Shown here piece by piece: positions 21,577 through 31,294 of a stretch of 48,101 bases of DNA. Made by a program: the position numbers and the translations under genes. How positions within the stretch are numbered: position 1 is the first letter of the stretch; every line of letters starts with the position of its first letter. The stretch is from Opitutales bacterium (GTDB taxonomy: Bacteria > Verrucomicrobiota > Verrucomicrobiia > Opitutales > Opitutaceae): NCBI GenBank assembly GCA_900299415.1, contig OMJT01000188.1, forward strand, positions 1 through 48,101, given 5' to 3'. The notes below the pieces were generated by a model. It worked only from the letters and a program-made list of their open reading frames with translations, searched no databases and was not told where the DNA came from.

Positions 21577-22995
21577 TTAGAGTACAGAAACAGCGTTGGG
21601 TTCGGGGCAGAACGTGAGCTGGAACCGCGTGATGAAGGCCTGTTCGTTCTGCCGTAAGAACGGAGTACTGGAAACCGCCGGTGCGCCGGCCGGCAGCGTA
21701 AAACGGGTGTGATAGTAATCGAACGAGGCGCGGACCGCCTTGCTCAGGTACCAGTTCACGCCCACCGCAGAGGACTTAGCCGCATTGGCACTGGTTGCGG
21801 GCGCGGCCAAGGTGGGAAACGCATTGTCGTCCACGTCCAAGTTGGCATAGCGCGCCACGACCTCGAAGGCACCCCAGGTACCCGCCGCCGGGTCGAAGTT
21901 GCTCGCCGGCACCACACCACCGAAGGCCGAATTCTCTCCGGTCAGGACATAGCCGCCGGCCAACTGCCAGGCCTTGTTGCGCAGCTCGGTTTTCGGACCG
22001 GCCGCGGCCGCGCGGACATTTACCGCCGACACCACGTACTCGCCCAGCAGCCCGAAGGCTCCCCGTCGAAACTCCGCCTGCGGGGTCAAGCGCCAGTTGC
22101 GTCCGTCGGCCAACGTGGTGGCCGCATACGTGAAAAAAGTCTGCTGGCCATCGGTGCGATATCCGGCGGTGCGGCCCGCGGCCGTTTTCTCCCGGCCGAC
22201 GCTGCCGGCGATACCAAAGGAAAGGCCCTGCAGGGCCGAGTCCTTGGCATTCCGGAACGGCGTGGCATAGAGCCGGCCAGCGAGGGTCTTCTCGTTGTCG
22301 AAATCCGTGTTATTCGTGCTGCCGGCGTCGGGCACGCCACCGAACACCCCAGCGGCGTAGTTCAGGCGTCCGCTCAGCACATCGCCCCCCACTTGGATCC
22401 CCAGGTCGCGGTTGGGCGTGAGATTCGTGACGATGGAACGCTCGTTGAAGAAGTTCCACGCGTCAGACTGAAGTTGCTCGAGGCCCACCGGCACCTTGAA
22501 ACGACCGGCCTTGACCTGAAGGGAGGGAGCCAGGGAGAGGGTGAGGTTGGCGTCGAGAATCGTCGGCGAGCCGCCGCCGAACTCGGGTACGATTTGGAAG
22601 GAGTAAATCTTCGCGAACTGGCCCTCCGCGATAATCCGCGCCCGGCGGAGCACAAAAGCGTTGTTGACTGTCCCACTCGACCCATCCCGGAAGAAGGCGC
22701 GGTGGTCGAGCTGCACGAGGCCGCGCACCCGGATGCTGTTGGCCGCATCCGCCGATCCGATGGTGAGGCCACGGTCGTTCATCGTAACCCGGGCCGCAGC
22801 CTGCGCCGCGGTCTCGGCCTGCTGCTGCTTTCGCTCGAGTTCCGTCAGCTTCTGGGCGAGTTCCTGGATCTGGGCCCGGAGGGCCGCGATCTCAGAAGTC
22901 GCGGCTGGCGCCTGTGCCCGCAGCCCGGAAAATCCGGCGGAGACCACCGTCAAAAGAATGGCCGCGGCACGCGCAGCCGGAATATGGAGTTTCAT
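21577..22995 (-). CDS. Outer-membrane porin, OprO/OprP-like, with N-terminal coiled coil
   Basis: Signal peptide, coiled coil EIAALRAQIQELAQKLTELERKQQQAE, RGLVQLDHRAFF, LRRARIIAEGQFAKIYSFQIVPEFG, C-terminal beta-strand-rich region. Confidence 0.88.
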   Translation of the reverse strand: MKLHIPAARAAAILLTVVSAGFSGLRAQAPAATSEIAALRAQIQELAQKLTELERKQQQAETAAQAAARVTMNDRGLTIGSADAANSIRVRGLVQLDHRAFFRDGSSGTVNNAFVLRRARIIAEGQFAKIYSFQIVPEFGGGSPTILDANLTLSLAPSLQVKAGRFKVPVGLEQLQSDAWNFFNERSIVTNLTPNRDLGIQVGGDVLSGRLNYAAGVFGGVPDAGSTNNTDFDNEKTLAGRLYATPFRNAKDSALQGLSFGIAGSVGREKTAAGRTAGYRTDGQQTFFTYAATTLADGRNWRLTPQAEFRRGAFGLLGEYVVSAVNVRAAAAGPKTELRNKAWQLAGGYVLTGENSAFGGVVPASNFDPAAGTWGAFEVVARYANLDVDDNAFPTLAAPATSANAAKSSAVGVNWYLSKAVRASFDYYHTRFTLPAGAPAVSSTPFLRQNEQAFITRFQLTFCPEPNAVSVL

Positions 22996-23020
22996 GGTAG
23001 GTGTTCGATTGGGAAGGATT

Positions 23021-23611
23021 TCAAATGCTGTAATCGCCGAGGAGCTGGTGAAGCACCCCCTCGGTTTCGGAGAGATTGGGCCGCCTGCCAGTCGATTTCT
23101 GCGCACGGCCTACTCGGGTCGGTGCGGCCACCTGGCCGGCGGTGGGCGGCGCGAAGGGCAGCGGCATGTTGTCGCGGCGCAGCTTGCGGAGCGTCACCTC
23201 GACCACGTCGGCCAGCGAGTAGCGGTCGAGTATGCCGGCGATGGCGTTGCGGACGTCGAGCATGAGCATCCGCAGGCCGCAGTGCGCCTCGTCGGGGCAG
23301 CTGCACTTCTCGTAGGCGGTCTGGCTGACGCAGCCGATGGGCGCCAGCGGACCGTCGATCAGGCGCACGACCTGGCCGATGGTGATCTGCCGGGCCGGCC
23401 GGGCGAGCCGGTAGCCGCCGAACTTGCCGCGGGCGCTTTCAACCAGGCCATCCTCCTTGAGCACCTGCATGATCTGCTCGAGGAACTTGGCCGGGAGCTG
23501 TTCGTAGTCGGCCAACTCGGAAACCTGCACGAGCGGACGCTTAACCTCGGCGGCAATGCCCAGGTTGATCAGCGTGCGGAGCGCATACTCCCCTCGTTTC
23601 GACAGTTTCAT
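23021..23611 (-). CDS. Rrf2-family transcriptional regulator (CymR/IscR-like)
   Basis: MKLSKRGEYALRTLINLG, LPAKFLEQIMQVLKEDGLVESARGKFGGYRLARP, Cys cluster GCVSQTAYEKCSCPDEAHCGL. Confidence 0.94.
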   Translation of the reverse strand: MKLSKRGEYALRTLINLGIAAEVKRPLVQVSELADYEQLPAKFLEQIMQVLKEDGLVESARGKFGGYRLARPARQITIGQVVRLIDGPLAPIGCVSQTAYEKCSCPDEAHCGLRMLMLDVRNAIAGILDRYSLADVVEVTLRKLRRDNMPLPFAPPTAGQVAAPTRVGRAQKSTGRRPNLSETEGVLHQLLGDYSI

Positions 23612-23624
23612 ATCCGATGGATTT

Positions 23625-23639
23625 AATCTACATTAGATT
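23625..23639. promoter_or_regulatory. Candidate Rrf2 operator (AATCTA-CAT-TAGATT)
   Basis: Perfect 6+3+6 inverted repeat, 14 bp upstream of the Rrf2-family ATG. Confidence 0.55.
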
Positions 23640-23705
23640 GGTAGGGATTAAGGCAAGCGCTTTTTTGGGATTTTTTCGGACCCGGACAGCGTCTAAGACA
23701 GCGGC

Positions 23706-24161
23706 ATGACCCCCACCCCGCCCGATGCCTTCGCCGGACTGCGCCGCCTGATGCTCGCGGTGGTGTTGCTCGGCCTGCTGGGCACGCTCAGCGACCTCAT
23801 TCTCCTGAAACACTACGAGAACGGCTGGCAGATCGCGCCAATAGCCCTCCTCGCCCTCCTGTTCGGCGCCACCGTGTGGTTGGGCCTCGGATCCGGGGCA
23901 GCCCGGGTGCACTGCTTCCGCTTTCTCATGGGACTCTCGGTCGCCGTCGGCCTCACGGGCATGCTGCTGCATTACCGTGGCGGCATGGAGTTCCAGACCG
24001 AGACCTACCCCGACCTCGGCGGCTGGAAGCTTTTCCTGAAGGTCGTCCGTTCGAAGTCGCCCCCCGCCCTCGCCCCGGGCGCGATGGTCCAACTCGGGCT
24101 CTTCGCCCTGCTCGCCACTTACCGGCATCCCGCCCTGCCCGCCCGTGATCCGGCGGCTTGA
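23706..24161 (+). CDS. Hypothetical multi-TM membrane protein
   Basis: 151-aa ORF with about four hydrophobic segments; divergent from the Rrf2 gene. Confidence 0.7.
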   Translation: MTPTPPDAFAGLRRLMLAVVLLGLLGTLSDLILLKHYENGWQIAPIALLALLFGATVWLGLGSGAARVHCFRFLMGLSVAVGLTGMLLHYRGGMEFQTETYPDLGGWKLFLKVVRSKSPPALAPGAMVQLGLFALLATYRHPALPARDPAA

Positions 24162-24224
24162 GTCGCCGGCACCCGCCGCCTATCTCCCTCTCCAACCCAT
24201 CCCCCCAACCTGTACAAAACTCCC

Positions 24225-24893
24225 ATGAAAACTCCCCGCCTCCTCCTCGCCTCGGCCTTCGCAGTGGTCGTTGGTTTCCTCGCCCTCCCGGCCGCGCAGG
24301 CCCAGGTCGGCAAGTCGCTCGGCGTCGTCGACGCCAACACCGTCCCCGAGGCCGACCTCCTCAAGATGCCCAACCTCACGCCGGCCATCGTGAAGGTCCT
24401 CCTCGAGAAGCGCCCCTTCAACAGCATCGTCGAGCTCAACAAGCTCCTCCTCGAGCAGGGCCTGAGGCAGGAGCAGGCGAACGAACTCTACACAAAGGCG
24501 TTCGTCCACGTGAACCTCAACACCGCCACCAACGAGGAGATTCTGCTCATCCCGGGCGCCGGCCGCCGCATGACGATCGAGTTTCCCGAGTACCGCCCGT
24601 GGGTCAGCTGGGCGCAGTTCGACCGCGAGATCAGCAAGTACATCGGCCAGGAGGCCACGGACAAACTGAAGCAGTACGTCTTCATCCCGGTGAAGCTCAA
24701 CACCGCCACCAATGAGGACATCCTCAGCATCCCCGGCGCCGGCCAGCGCATGGTCCGCGAGTTCAACGAATACCGCCCCTGGACGACCAAGGCGCAGTTC
24801 GACCGCGAGATCAGCAAGTACGTCGGCCAGAAGGAAACCGACCGCCTCTGGCGCTACGTGGTGATCGACCCGGTGGCCCCGGCCAAGCAGTAA
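24225..24893 (+). CDS. Secreted helix-hairpin-helix (ComEA-like) repeat protein
   Basis: Signal peptide; repeats VNLNTATNEEILLIPGAGRRM...FPEYRPWVSWAQFDREISKYIGQ and VKLNTATNEDILSIPGAGQRM...FNEYRPWTTKAQFDREISKYVGQ. Confidence 0.9.
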   Translation: MKTPRLLLASAFAVVVGFLALPAAQAQVGKSLGVVDANTVPEADLLKMPNLTPAIVKVLLEKRPFNSIVELNKLLLEQGLRQEQANELYTKAFVHVNLNTATNEEILLIPGAGRRMTIEFPEYRPWVSWAQFDREISKYIGQEATDKLKQYVFIPVKLNTATNEDILSIPGAGQRMVREFNEYRPWTTKAQFDREISKYVGQKETDRLWRYVVIDPVAPAKQ

Positions 24894-24916
24894 GCCGGTA
24901 ACCGCGCCGTCCCTTC

Positions 24917-24949
24917 CGCCGCCGGACTCGTTCCGGCGGCGTTTTTTTT
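24917..24949 (+). terminator. Rho-independent terminator of the HhH gene
   Basis: CGCCGCCGGA-ctcgt-TCCGGCGGCG + T8. Confidence 0.9.
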
Positions 24950-24955
24950 GCCCGG

Positions 24956-25177
24956 TCAACGAGTTCCGTCGTAATCCCGGCCCTCCGGCCGCCGATCCTC
25001 GGTCACCGGCACCCGCTGCCCCACGGGTTGCGGCCGGAACAGCCGCGCCAGGAAGGACTCGTCCGCCGGCGCCCCCGGCGGCCGCGGCTGGCCGTAGACG
25101 CGTCGGCACACGACGGCGAACGCCCACGTGCCAATCCCCACGGCAATCAGAAACAGGCAGACGGCAGCCTCGATCAT
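24956..25177 (-). CDS. Small single-TM hypothetical protein (73 aa)
   Basis: MIEAAVCLFLIAVGIGTWAFAVVCRRVYG...; occupies an otherwise empty gap. Confidence 0.5.
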   Translation of the reverse strand: MIEAAVCLFLIAVGIGTWAFAVVCRRVYGQPRPPGAPADESFLARLFRPQPVGQRVPVTEDRRPEGRDYDGTR

Positions 25178-25261
25178 GCCGCAGGTTCCGGCAGACCCCG
25201 TCGCCCGTCAACCCCGAGCACGAATGCCTTGAGCCGGGCCGGTTCCCGCGGAGACTGCGGC

Positions 25262-25753
25262 ATGCCCCGGATGCTCCACCTCGAGGTTGCCTGTGCCGAG
25301 AACCGCACCATCGGGCGTGGCGGGCGCCTGCCGTGGAGCATCCCCGAGGACACCCGCCTGTTCCACGAGCACACGGCCGGTCAGGTCGTGATCCTCGGTC
25401 GCGTCTCGTTCGACGACTGGCAGGGTTCCCGCGAAGAGGGTCGCCGCGCGGTCGTGGTCACACAGCACGCCGTGCCGTCCCGCCCGGGTGTCTTTGCCGC
25501 CGGCACCTTCGCCGAGGCCCTGCGCATCGCCGACACCCTGCCCGGGCGCATCCACATCTGCGGCGGTGAACGCATCTATGCCGAGGCCCTCGCTGTCGCC
25601 CGCCCGCTCCGGCTCAATCTCACTCTGGTCCACGCCCAGGTCGCCGGCGATCGCCATTTCCCCGAATGGCGCCAGCTCGCTTGGCAGGAGATTTCGCGCC
25701 GGGAAGGCCGGGACGAGAACTTTCGCTATACGTTTCTCTGCCTCGAGCGCTGA
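25262..25753 (+). CDS. folA: Dihydrofolate reductase
   Basis: VACAENRTIGRGGRLPWSIPEDTRLFHEHTAGQVVILGRVSF, ICGGERIYAEAL. Confidence 0.9.
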   Translation: MPRMLHLEVACAENRTIGRGGRLPWSIPEDTRLFHEHTAGQVVILGRVSFDDWQGSREEGRRAVVVTQHAVPSRPGVFAAGTFAEALRIADTLPGRIHICGGERIYAEALAVARPLRLNLTLVHAQVAGDRHFPEWRQLAWQEISRREGRDENFRYTFLCLER

Positions 25754-25770
25754 GCCGTACCAACCCGATC

Positions 25771-26313
25771 ATGACCGACCCCACCCGCCCGCTGTCCGGC
25801 CGAACCATCCTGATGTTCACCGGCGAAATCTACGAGGACCTCGAGCTCTGGTACCCAAAGTACCGCCTGCAGGAGGCCGGCGTCCGCGTGCTCGTCGCCG
25901 GTCCCTCTGCCCGCACCCGCTACGCCGGCAAGCACGGCTACCCTTGTGTGTCGGACATTGCGATCGACGAGGCGGCTACGCTCACGCCCGACGGCGTGGT
26001 GTGTCCGGGCGGCTTCATGCCCGACCAGCTCCGTCGCGACCCGAAGGTCCTCGCGATCGTGCGCGCCTGCCATGAGCGCCGCCGCCTGCTGGCCGCCATT
26101 TGTCACGGCGGCTGGATCCCGATCTCCGCGGGTGTCTACCGCGGCGTCCGCGTCACGGGCTCGCCCGGCATCAAGGACGACCTCGTCAACGCCGGCGCGC
26201 TCTTCGAGGATGCGCCCGTGGTGGTCGACCGGCACTTCGTCTCGAGCCGCCGGCCCGACGACCTGCCCGAGTTCTGCCGCGGGCTCCTGCAGGTCCTCGC
26301 CACCCAAGCCTGA
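25771..26313 (+). CDS. DJ-1/PfpI family protein
   Basis: ILMFTGEIYEDLELWYPKYRLQEAG, VCPGGFMPDQLR, LAAICHGGWIPISAG (nucleophile elbow CHG). Confidence 0.92.
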   Translation: MTDPTRPLSGRTILMFTGEIYEDLELWYPKYRLQEAGVRVLVAGPSARTRYAGKHGYPCVSDIAIDEAATLTPDGVVCPGGFMPDQLRRDPKVLAIVRACHERRRLLAAICHGGWIPISAGVYRGVRVTGSPGIKDDLVNAGALFEDAPVVVDRHFVSSRRPDDLPEFCRGLLQVLATQA

Positions 26314-26365
26314 CGTTTTCCCGGCAAAACCCGTCCCGCCCCTCCAACGCTCCGGTCCCCATCGC

Positions 26366-27019
26366 ATGACCCAGGATCCCAACGCCGAATTCGACCACGC
26401 CGTGCTCGAGAAGATCGAACTGAGTCCGACCGGCGCCCTGCCCGTGACGCCCGCCTATCAGGATGCCCTGCGCCGGCTCTATGCCGCGCAGCAGGTGTAC
26501 GCCAATGCCAACCACAAGGACTGCCACGTCACCGCCCGCTCGCTCACGCGGCTGCGCTTTTTCCACGCCGGGAACCTGGACGCCTTCATCGCGGGACAGA
26601 TCGGCGACGATGCCCTCGAGCCCAACGCCCGCATCTATGACCGCTATGTGCAGTCCCTGCCGGCCGACCTCCGCTCCCGCGCGGAGGGCTTGCGGCTGAT
26701 GGTGATTGGCAAGCCCGCCCATCATCGCACGAAGCACGGCAAGGCCGAGGTTCACGATCCGCTGCACATGCTCTTCCTCGTCCCGGGCGCCGGTCCGAAT
26801 CCCGGCCTCCCCGGCAACTACCTCCATGGTTCCCTGTTCCATGTCGGTCCCGACGAGGCCACCGGCGCGTGGGAAATCCACCTCCACGACTCCGAGGATG
26901 GCGCGGCGGTTTTCAGCACCCCGGCGCGCACGGACGTGCTGACGAAGCTCCAGGAAGTCATCTCCTGCGCCCCCTTCCACCTGAACGAATTGCCCACCCT
27001 CGGCTTTCGCCTGGGGTGA
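26366..27019 (+). CDS. Hypothetical protein (217 aa)
   Basis: Uninterrupted ORF from ATG 26366 in a collinear gene run; no family recognised. Confidence 0.75.
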   Translation: MTQDPNAEFDHAVLEKIELSPTGALPVTPAYQDALRRLYAAQQVYANANHKDCHVTARSLTRLRFFHAGNLDAFIAGQIGDDALEPNARIYDRYVQSLPADLRSRAEGLRLMVIGKPAHHRTKHGKAEVHDPLHMLFLVPGAGPNPGLPGNYLHGSLFHVGPDEATGAWEIHLHDSEDGAAVFSTPARTDVLTKLQEVISCAPFHLNELPTLGFRLG

Positions 27020-27045
27020 CCTCTCGCGTCGTCGCTCCCGGGCAC

Positions 27046-27576
27046 CTATTTCCGCAGTCCCGCCGCGTGCGCCTTGGCGACCTCGAGATACTTCTCGGCC
27101 CAGCCGCGGATCCGGCCCTGCTCCTCGGGCGTCAGGGTGCGCACGACCTTCGCCGGCGAGCCATAGACCATGGAACCCGGCGGCACCTTCAGTCCTTGGG
27201 GCACGAGGGCGTTGGCGCCCACGATGCTGCGCGCGCCGATCTCCGCGCCGTCGAGGACGGTCGCGCCCATGCCGATCAGACACTCATCGCCGACACGGCA
27301 GGCATGGACAATCGCCGCATGCCCGACCGTGCACCACGCCCCGATGTGCGCACCGAAATCGTCCGACAGATGCACGATCGCGTTGTCCTGGATATTGGTC
27401 CCCTCCCCGACCCGGATCTCGTTGATGTCGCCGCGCAGCACCGCCCCGTAGAACACGCTGCTCCGCGGGCCGAGGACGACGTCGCCGATGACCGTGGCGT
27501 TAGGGGCAAGGAAGAGCGCCCCGACCGTGTCAGGTTTCCGGCCAAGGTGACGCTGGAGGCGGTCAGTGACGTGCAT
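27046..27576 (-). CDS. Gamma-carbonic-anhydrase-like (YrdA-type) left-handed beta-helix protein
   Basis: NATVIGDVVLGPRSSVFYGAVLRGDINEIRVGEGTNIQDNAIVHLS, GHAAIVHAC, MGATVLDGAEIG. Confidence 0.93.
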   Translation of the reverse strand: MHVTDRLQRHLGRKPDTVGALFLAPNATVIGDVVLGPRSSVFYGAVLRGDINEIRVGEGTNIQDNAIVHLSDDFGAHIGAWCTVGHAAIVHACRVGDECLIGMGATVLDGAEIGARSIVGANALVPQGLKVPPGSMVYGSPAKVVRTLTPEEQGRIRGWAEKYLEVAKAHAAGLRK

Positions 27577-27629
27577 GCGGGATGGCCGCAAAAATCCGCG
27601 GCGACGGCAAAGGATTAAATCGCCGCCGC

Positions 27630-28607
27630 CTACCGCTCCTTCGCGTAGGGCATGCCCAGCGCCTTCGGTGGCACGGCGCGGCCGACAAAACCGGCGAGCA
27701 GCAGCACGGTCAGGACATACGGCAGCGCGAGGATGAACTGCACCGGCACCACGCCCACGAGCGGCAGCGCCACGCCCTGCATGCGCGCCGCGGCCGCGTC
27801 GGTGAAGGCAAACAACAGGCAGGCGCCGAGCGTCGGGCCCGGGCGCCATTTGCCGAAGATCAGGGCGGCGAGCGCCAGGTATCCCTTGCCCGCGGTCATG
27901 TCGCGCACAAAGCCGGCGTTGGCGGCCGTCGAGAGGTACGCGCCGGCCACGCCGCAGAGAACCCCCGAGATGAGCACCGCCCGGTAACGCAGCGCGTTCA
28001 CGGGCACGCCGGCCGACTCGACCGCGTGGGGATTCTCGCCGACCGCCCGCAATCGCATCCCGAATCGCGTCCGGTACAGCACCCAGGCGCTGGCCGGCAC
28101 CAGCGCCGCCGCGAGGTAGACCACGAGGTTGTGGCCGCCCAGCAGCTCGGCATACAGGAGCCCCGGGAACGGCGTCTCCCGCGCCGCGTCCGCCCAGGGC
28201 CAGGGCAGCGCGGTGAAGCGCTGGCCCGCCGCAGCCAGCTGCGGGGTCTGGCCCCCGAGGCCGAACCAGGCCAGCGCGAGCGACGGCGCAAGCCCGACCA
28301 CCATGATCGTCACCGCCATGCCCGCCACGACCTGGTTGCCGCGGTGCGTGATGCAGGCGAAGCCGATGAGGAGCGCGAGCGCCGCGCCGGTGAGGATCGC
28401 CGCGCCCAGCCCAAGCCACGCCGAGCCGGTGACGGCTGAGACGGCCGCCGCGGCGAACGCCGCGCCGAGCATCTTGCCCTCGAGCCCGAGATCGATCACG
28501 CCCGCCCGCTCGGAAAAGAGGCCCGCCAGCGCGGCCAGCAGCAGCGGCGTCGCCACGCGGATCGTGGCGGCAAGCAGGAGGACGATGATCGTGTAGGTTT
28601 CCATCAA
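27630..28607 (-). CDS. ABC transporter permease, nucleoside/BMP type
   Basis: LLLAALAGLFSERAGVIDLGLEGKMLGAAFAA, RFGMRLRAVGENPHAVESAGVPVNALRYRAVLISGVLCGVAGAYLS. Confidence 0.92.
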   Translation of the reverse strand: MMETYTIIVLLLAATIRVATPLLLAALAGLFSERAGVIDLGLEGKMLGAAFAAAAVSAVTGSAWLGLGAAILTGAALALLIGFACITHRGNQVVAGMAVTIMVVGLAPSLALAWFGLGGQTPQLAAAGQRFTALPWPWADAARETPFPGLLYAELLGGHNLVVYLAAALVPASAWVLYRTRFGMRLRAVGENPHAVESAGVPVNALRYRAVLISGVLCGVAGAYLSTAANAGFVRDMTAGKGYLALAALIFGKWRPGPTLGACLLFAFTDAAAARMQGVALPLVGVVPVQFILALPYVLTVLLLAGFVGRAVPPKALGMPYAKER

Positions 28608-29709
28608 GCCCCTCCCTGGTCCCCGCGCCGGGTGGCCAGCAGGCGCGCCAGCGGCCCGCGCCAGACGTTCTCCAGCGCGCCACAGAACAGGATCACGAGA
28701 CCTTGGATCACGACCACGAAGTCGCGGTTGATCCTCGGCAGGTCGAACGCGAGCTGCGACCCGCCCTGGTAGAGCGCGCCGAAGAGCACGGCGGCGGCGG
28801 AGATCCCGACCGGCTGATTGCGTCCCATCAGCGCGACCGCGATGCCGACGAACCCGGCCCCGCCGGGGAAGTCGAGCGTGAGCCGGTGCTGCGCGCCCAT
28901 CAGCTCGTTGAGACCGAGCCCGCCGGCCAGCGCGCCCGAGAGCAGCATCGCGCCGATGGTGACGCGCCCCGGCCGGATGCCCGCGTAGACCGCGGCCTCG
29001 GGGTTCGCCCCGGCGACGCGGAGCCGGTAGCCCCAGCGCGTGCGCCAGAGCAGCACCCAGACGAGGCCGCCGGCAGCCAGCGCGAGCAGGAACGCCAGGT
29101 TCAGCGGCGAGGGCGCGACCTTGAGTCCGACCGTCGCGAGCAGCTCATGCACGGCCGGCAGCACCGCGTTCGCGCCGAACTCGCGCGACTCGGGCGACTG
29201 CTGGCCCGGCTTGATAAGCACGTTCACCAGCAGGTAGGTCATCAACGCCGAGGCGATGAAGTTGAACATGATGGTCGTGATGACCACGTGGCTCCCGCGC
29301 CGCGCCTGCAGCCACGCCGGGATGAACGCCCACGCCGCGCCAAAGGCCGCCCCGGCGGCGACCGCCAGCGGCAGCACGACCCAGGCGGGCCAGCCGCCCG
29401 CAGCGAGGCAGACCAGGCTGACGCCGAGCCCGCCGACGTACGCCTGACCCTCGGCGCCGATGTTGAAGAGGCCGGCGTGGTAAGCCACGGCCACGCCCAG
29501 GCCGGTGAAGATGAAATTCGTCGCGTAGTAGAGCGTGTAGCCGACCGCGTCGCCCGAGCCGAACGCACCCGTGAAGAGCAGGCGCAGCGCCGTGGCGGGG
29601 TTTTCGCCGAGCACGGCCACGAGCGCGGCCGACAGCAGCAGCGCCGCGCCCAGGCTCACCGCCGGCAGCAACGCGAGGTCGGCCCAGCGCGGCAACTTGG
29701 CCGGCGCGC

Positions 29710-29713
<4 letters not shown>
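28604..29713 (-). CDS. ABC transporter permease, nucleoside/BMP type
   Basis: AYHAGLFNIGAEGQAYVGGLG, RWGYRLRVAGANPEAAVYAGI, GFVGIAVALMGRNQP. Confidence 0.92.
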
Positions 29714-31251
<1,538 letters not shown>

Positions 31252-31266
31252 GCGGGGCGAACAAAC

Positions 31267-31289
31267 GGCGCGTTGGGGAGCAACGCGCC
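31267..31289. promoter_or_regulatory. Intercistronic hairpin between the BMP gene and its ATPase gene
   Basis: Perfect 9-bp stem GGCGCGTTG (31267-31275) / CAACGCGCC (31281-31289), 5-nt loop, no T-run. Confidence 0.7.
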
Positions 31290-31294
31290 CCACC

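Noticed and set aside
21709-23265. 518-aa plus-strand ORF opposite the porin and Rrf2 genes
   Set aside because: Antisense shadow ORF; the minus-strand proteins carry signal peptide and family motifs.
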